Assembly: GCA_036852015.1 (NCBI GenBank)
Contig: JAANDG010000143.1
Coordinates: forward strand, 124,001-188,000
Reading direction: 5' to 3'
Length of the DNA: 64,000 bases
From: Pelodera strongyloides
Taxonomy: Eukaryota; Nematoda; Chromadorea; Rhabditida; Rhabditidae
Shown here: positions 61,263 to 64,000 of the stretch, in pieces
How the letters are laid out: each line of letters opens with the position of its first letter
Numbering within the stretch: position 1 is the first letter of the stretch
Notes under the pieces: model-generated
What the model was told of the DNA's origin: nothing
Database searches by the model: none
The model's input: only the letters and a program-made list of their open reading frames with translations
Translations under genes and position numbers: made by a program

Positions 61263-62454
61263 ACAACATATCCTGAATATGTCTTTATCAGCTATTTGGT
61301 TAAACTCTAAGCTCTCGACTCTCGGAAGTTGAAGTTCGGTGACTGCTAGTTTTATTACACTGAGATTGAGCTAGATCTAGATGTGTAGTCGTTTTTTTAA
61401 GCTTACCATCGCTTCTGGCCTCTGGCTAAGATCAATGTGTAGTACTTCATAAGCTTGTCGAGTGTAGTTGTATTATTGTATTATTCAGTGGGTAATTGGG
61501 AAAATTAATTGATATCCGAGTTCCGAGTCCAGTGCGAGAAGCAATTTTTGTAATTTAAGTAACTGTGCACATTTGTATATTACAGTCTAGCTTTATGATG
61601 TGGAATTTTTGAATGAATTAGGAACGACTTACCATCTACACAGACTTAATTTGAGTTCTTTTCTCCATTGAGAAAATAATTTGAGTTATTTTCTCCTCCA
61701 CTCTTTCTTTTCTTGTCTTGCGTACCATGTTTCTTCAATGCTAGTAGCTTGTAGCTTCTGAGATGATTTGTATAAAAAGTTTGATAGTTTGGATGTTAGT
61801 TGTTGTGTTATGTGCGTAATGCATTGATCACTTTCGCTTTTATTTGTTTTCGGTCGGTTGTCGCGCTTAGTCATCGGCTATCCTATCAATAAGGAGAATA
61901 AGGACAACTTGTGAGATTGTGAGTCACGTAGTCGTGTTCAATGGGTGATGGGGAGAGGTGTGCATAATAAGATTATAATATTGTTGGTGTTATGGGCTCA
62001 TAAGGTTTCTTAAGAGGAACATGAACATGAACTATGAACCTTACTTAGACCTTAGCCCACGTTTCTCCAGAACGAATAAAATTAGTACAAAGAAGTCTCG
62101 AAATGTAGAGCATTTTTCTCTTTATTTTAAAAATGTGTATTTTGATTTATATTTCACGTCAGATGGTCAGATGTGTCCGATTTTGCTTAGCATCGAAAAG
62201 TTGGTAGATATTCCCTAATTCCCCAATATTTTTGAACCGTAACCGTGACGCCACTGACTTGATTCACTTGATTAATGCCCTGTGCTCTGTCTGTGCTGCA
62301 CCAGGCCGCCAGGCCGCCAGGCCACCAGCTGTTTGTTTGATATAATTATATTTGTTGATAATACTATTTGCTCACCAAATGTGCTTGTCATTGATAAGAG
62401 CTAAGAGCCGAGAACCCCCCGCAAGTCTGGTTGGTAGCTTCTAGTTTGTTCATT

Positions 62455-62480
62455 TAGGCTTAGGCTTAGGCTTAGGCTTA
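62455..62480. repeat. Interstitial TTAGGC array
   Basis: Four TTAGGC units in the plus orientation. Confidence 0.85.
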
Positions 62481-63169
62481 TCATTCTTTTGTACTTGTTT
62501 GGCTATCTATGATATGATCTATGTAAATGATAGTATTGATCTTAATTTTTTTACAGCATTATAAATTATAATAAGAATAGGTTGTTATTACATTAAAAAA
62601 AACCCACTGAACGTAGAAGTAGAAGGCTTTTTCTAATGTGACCGTATTACCGTACCTTACGCTCCCCAAAAACATCCAACAAGATCATATTTGTAAATTT
62701 GTACTTTTGTACAGCAGATGATACGCTTGGTTCTCACAGTCCCACAGTTCGCAGGCGGTCTGCCTCTATTCATTCTTTTATAGGTTATTTGCATGCACCT
62801 TGAATCGATTTTATTTTGTCGTTTTGACGATTTCACGATTTCCACACAATTTCGATCTTTTTCTTTTCTTTCTTTTCCTTTCTTTGGAAGGCGGCGTAGA
62901 TATGATGGGACATGGCGGCAGAAGGCGTTCCGGGTTTCCGCCGAGTTTCTTTGAAAAGTTCTTTATTTCCGTGATTTCTTGAATTCTCAATTTTGAGCTA
63001 ACTGTTGCAACTACGCGTTGCAACTATAATAATACCTAGAATTATCTAAGAAACGTATTCTAGAGCATCATTATTACTAGTGTCTAGTATGACGTTGTTT
63101 ACACAAATAACAGGAAGTAACGACTTTATTAGACTGCTAGTGTAAGTATAAATACTCTCGGTTAGGGCT

Positions 63170-63570
63170 AGAGTGTGTGGCAGCAACTGGCAACGACTTG
63201 CAGCAAGGCCTCCGGGCTGCGCTCTGGTTTAGCTAGCGGCCCATCACGGCTCGGTACCGGTTAATACCCTAAGGTTGGCAGCGTTACCCATAAACTGCCT
63301 ACGGTCTGACAGAGCCGGAAAGTCTGATCACGGTTTAGTAGAACCGTCCAAAACTACTAGTTCCCCTTCGATCCGCAGTGGTCGTTGGACTTCGAGTGGA
63401 CGTCAGTGGTGGTGTTCGCCAGTGTCGCAGCGAGGAAAGAATCCCCCGGATCGAAAGAGGTCTAGCAGGGAGCCTGTGTGCCCCTGGACGCTTCTTGGAT
63501 CATGCACTCAAACCCAGTCTTACCATTGTCCCTCAATAAATAGATTTCGCCGTTACTGTTGTTGTCACCG
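63170..63570. other. GC-rich block, candidate solo LTR or exon
   Basis: About 400 CpG-rich nt beginning near TGTGTGGCAGCAACTGG, with an AATAAA at about 63536. A frame after ATCCGCAG stays open for some 50 codons to a stop. A solo LTR (U3-R with polyadenylation signal) or a terminal exon are both possible; no duplicated flank was identified. Confidence 0.25.
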
Positions 63571-64000
63571 TACGGGCTTCTATGAAGTTCGTTTACTAAC
63601 TGTACTTTTTGCATCTTTTCTTTCTCTACTTTTAAAACATTGTTATATTAAGCTTTTATTAAGCTAAGACTCCTTATGCTTTTCTACTTTAATCGAAATA
63701 CCTTTTATTTTCCTTTTTATTTGCTATGATACGAATCTCCGCTTGATTGTAGGTAGGAGTAGAAAGAGGGAGAGATTGTTTTATTACAGTACTACTTATG
63801 ATTATGTTTGATGGATGCAGGATGCAGATGTTATGCACGTCTATTCTAGCTCAAAGCGCCACCCGGCCCCCAGTATTTCCTTGCATTTCAGTACTAGTGA
63901 TGTTTATCGTATAATTGTTCCTATGCTTTTGTCATTGAGCTATGTAGAGTTGTAGCAAGCTAGCGAGTTTACATGCTTTATGCTTACCTTACCACTTACC

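Larger units (their letters stand above)
58931..64000. other. Presumed long intron of the afadin gene or intergenic sequence
   Basis: No afadin DIL or PDZ coding sequence could be recognised in these 5 kb. The tract contains a foldback (58947-59182), CT-rich stretches near 60816-60890, a GGCCGG-type element (61075-61262), a TTAGGC array (62455-62480) and a GC-rich block (63170-63570). A possible in-phase alternative terminal exon starts after GTATCAG near 60915 and reads FDVYHSRFPETTRS before a stop; it is speculative. Confidence 0.4.

Overview
The window is animal genomic DNA: long intergenic and intronic tracts packed with short palindromic repeats, and genes broken into small exons with GT-AG introns and T-rich acceptors ending in CAG or TAG. 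A nematode is the best guess, for three reasons. Three interstitial arrays carry TTAGGC, the telomere unit known from nematodes. Five genes have a splice acceptor within 0-40 nt upstream of the likely initiator ATG, as SL trans-splicing would leave. The gene families also fit: a ZTF-11-like MYT1 factor, a catalytically dead ADAR like ADR-1, and C2CH proteins reminiscent of the LIN-15A/LIN-56 motif. No gene proves the assignment. No species can be named.

Layout. 1-4.7 kb: first seven coding exons (minus strand) of the Rab3GAP non-catalytic subunit, running off the left edge. 5.0-12.3 kb: two tandem plus-strand genes for small C2CH zinc-motif proteins that appear to be paralogues. 12.3-16.6 kb: repeats. 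16.6-30.7 kb: a complete minus-strand MYT1/ST18-type gene (ztf-11-like, 10 coding exons, 499 aa) with a possible small plus-strand gene in one intron. 30.7-46.0 kb: about 15 kb without a convincing gene, dense in foldback elements. 46.0-52.2 kb: a complete minus-strand ADAR-family gene (22 exons, 883 aa) with four dsRNA-binding domains and a deaminase domain lacking the catalytic Glu and a zinc Cys. 53.2-58.9 kb: plus-strand afadin/canoe 5' part (13 exons, RA-RA-FHA); the rest of the protein was not found before the right edge.

All four conserved gene models were built by hand-splicing, and every exon junction keeps phase. The four conserved genes act in separate processes (Rab18/Rab3 regulation, neuronal transcription, RNA binding/editing, junctional adhesion), so the window shows ordinary linkage and no operon or pathway cluster.

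The repeat landscape is the most unusual part. It includes: a TTAA-flanked family with GGCCGG in its ends (about 16 copies); three 171-nt near-perfect palindromes, one inside an ADAR-gene intron; long-arm foldbacks starting with GGCGCGTTCG; and a composite element that joins a two-hairpin head to a tRNA-like pol III promoter, one copy of which interrupts a GGCCGG element.
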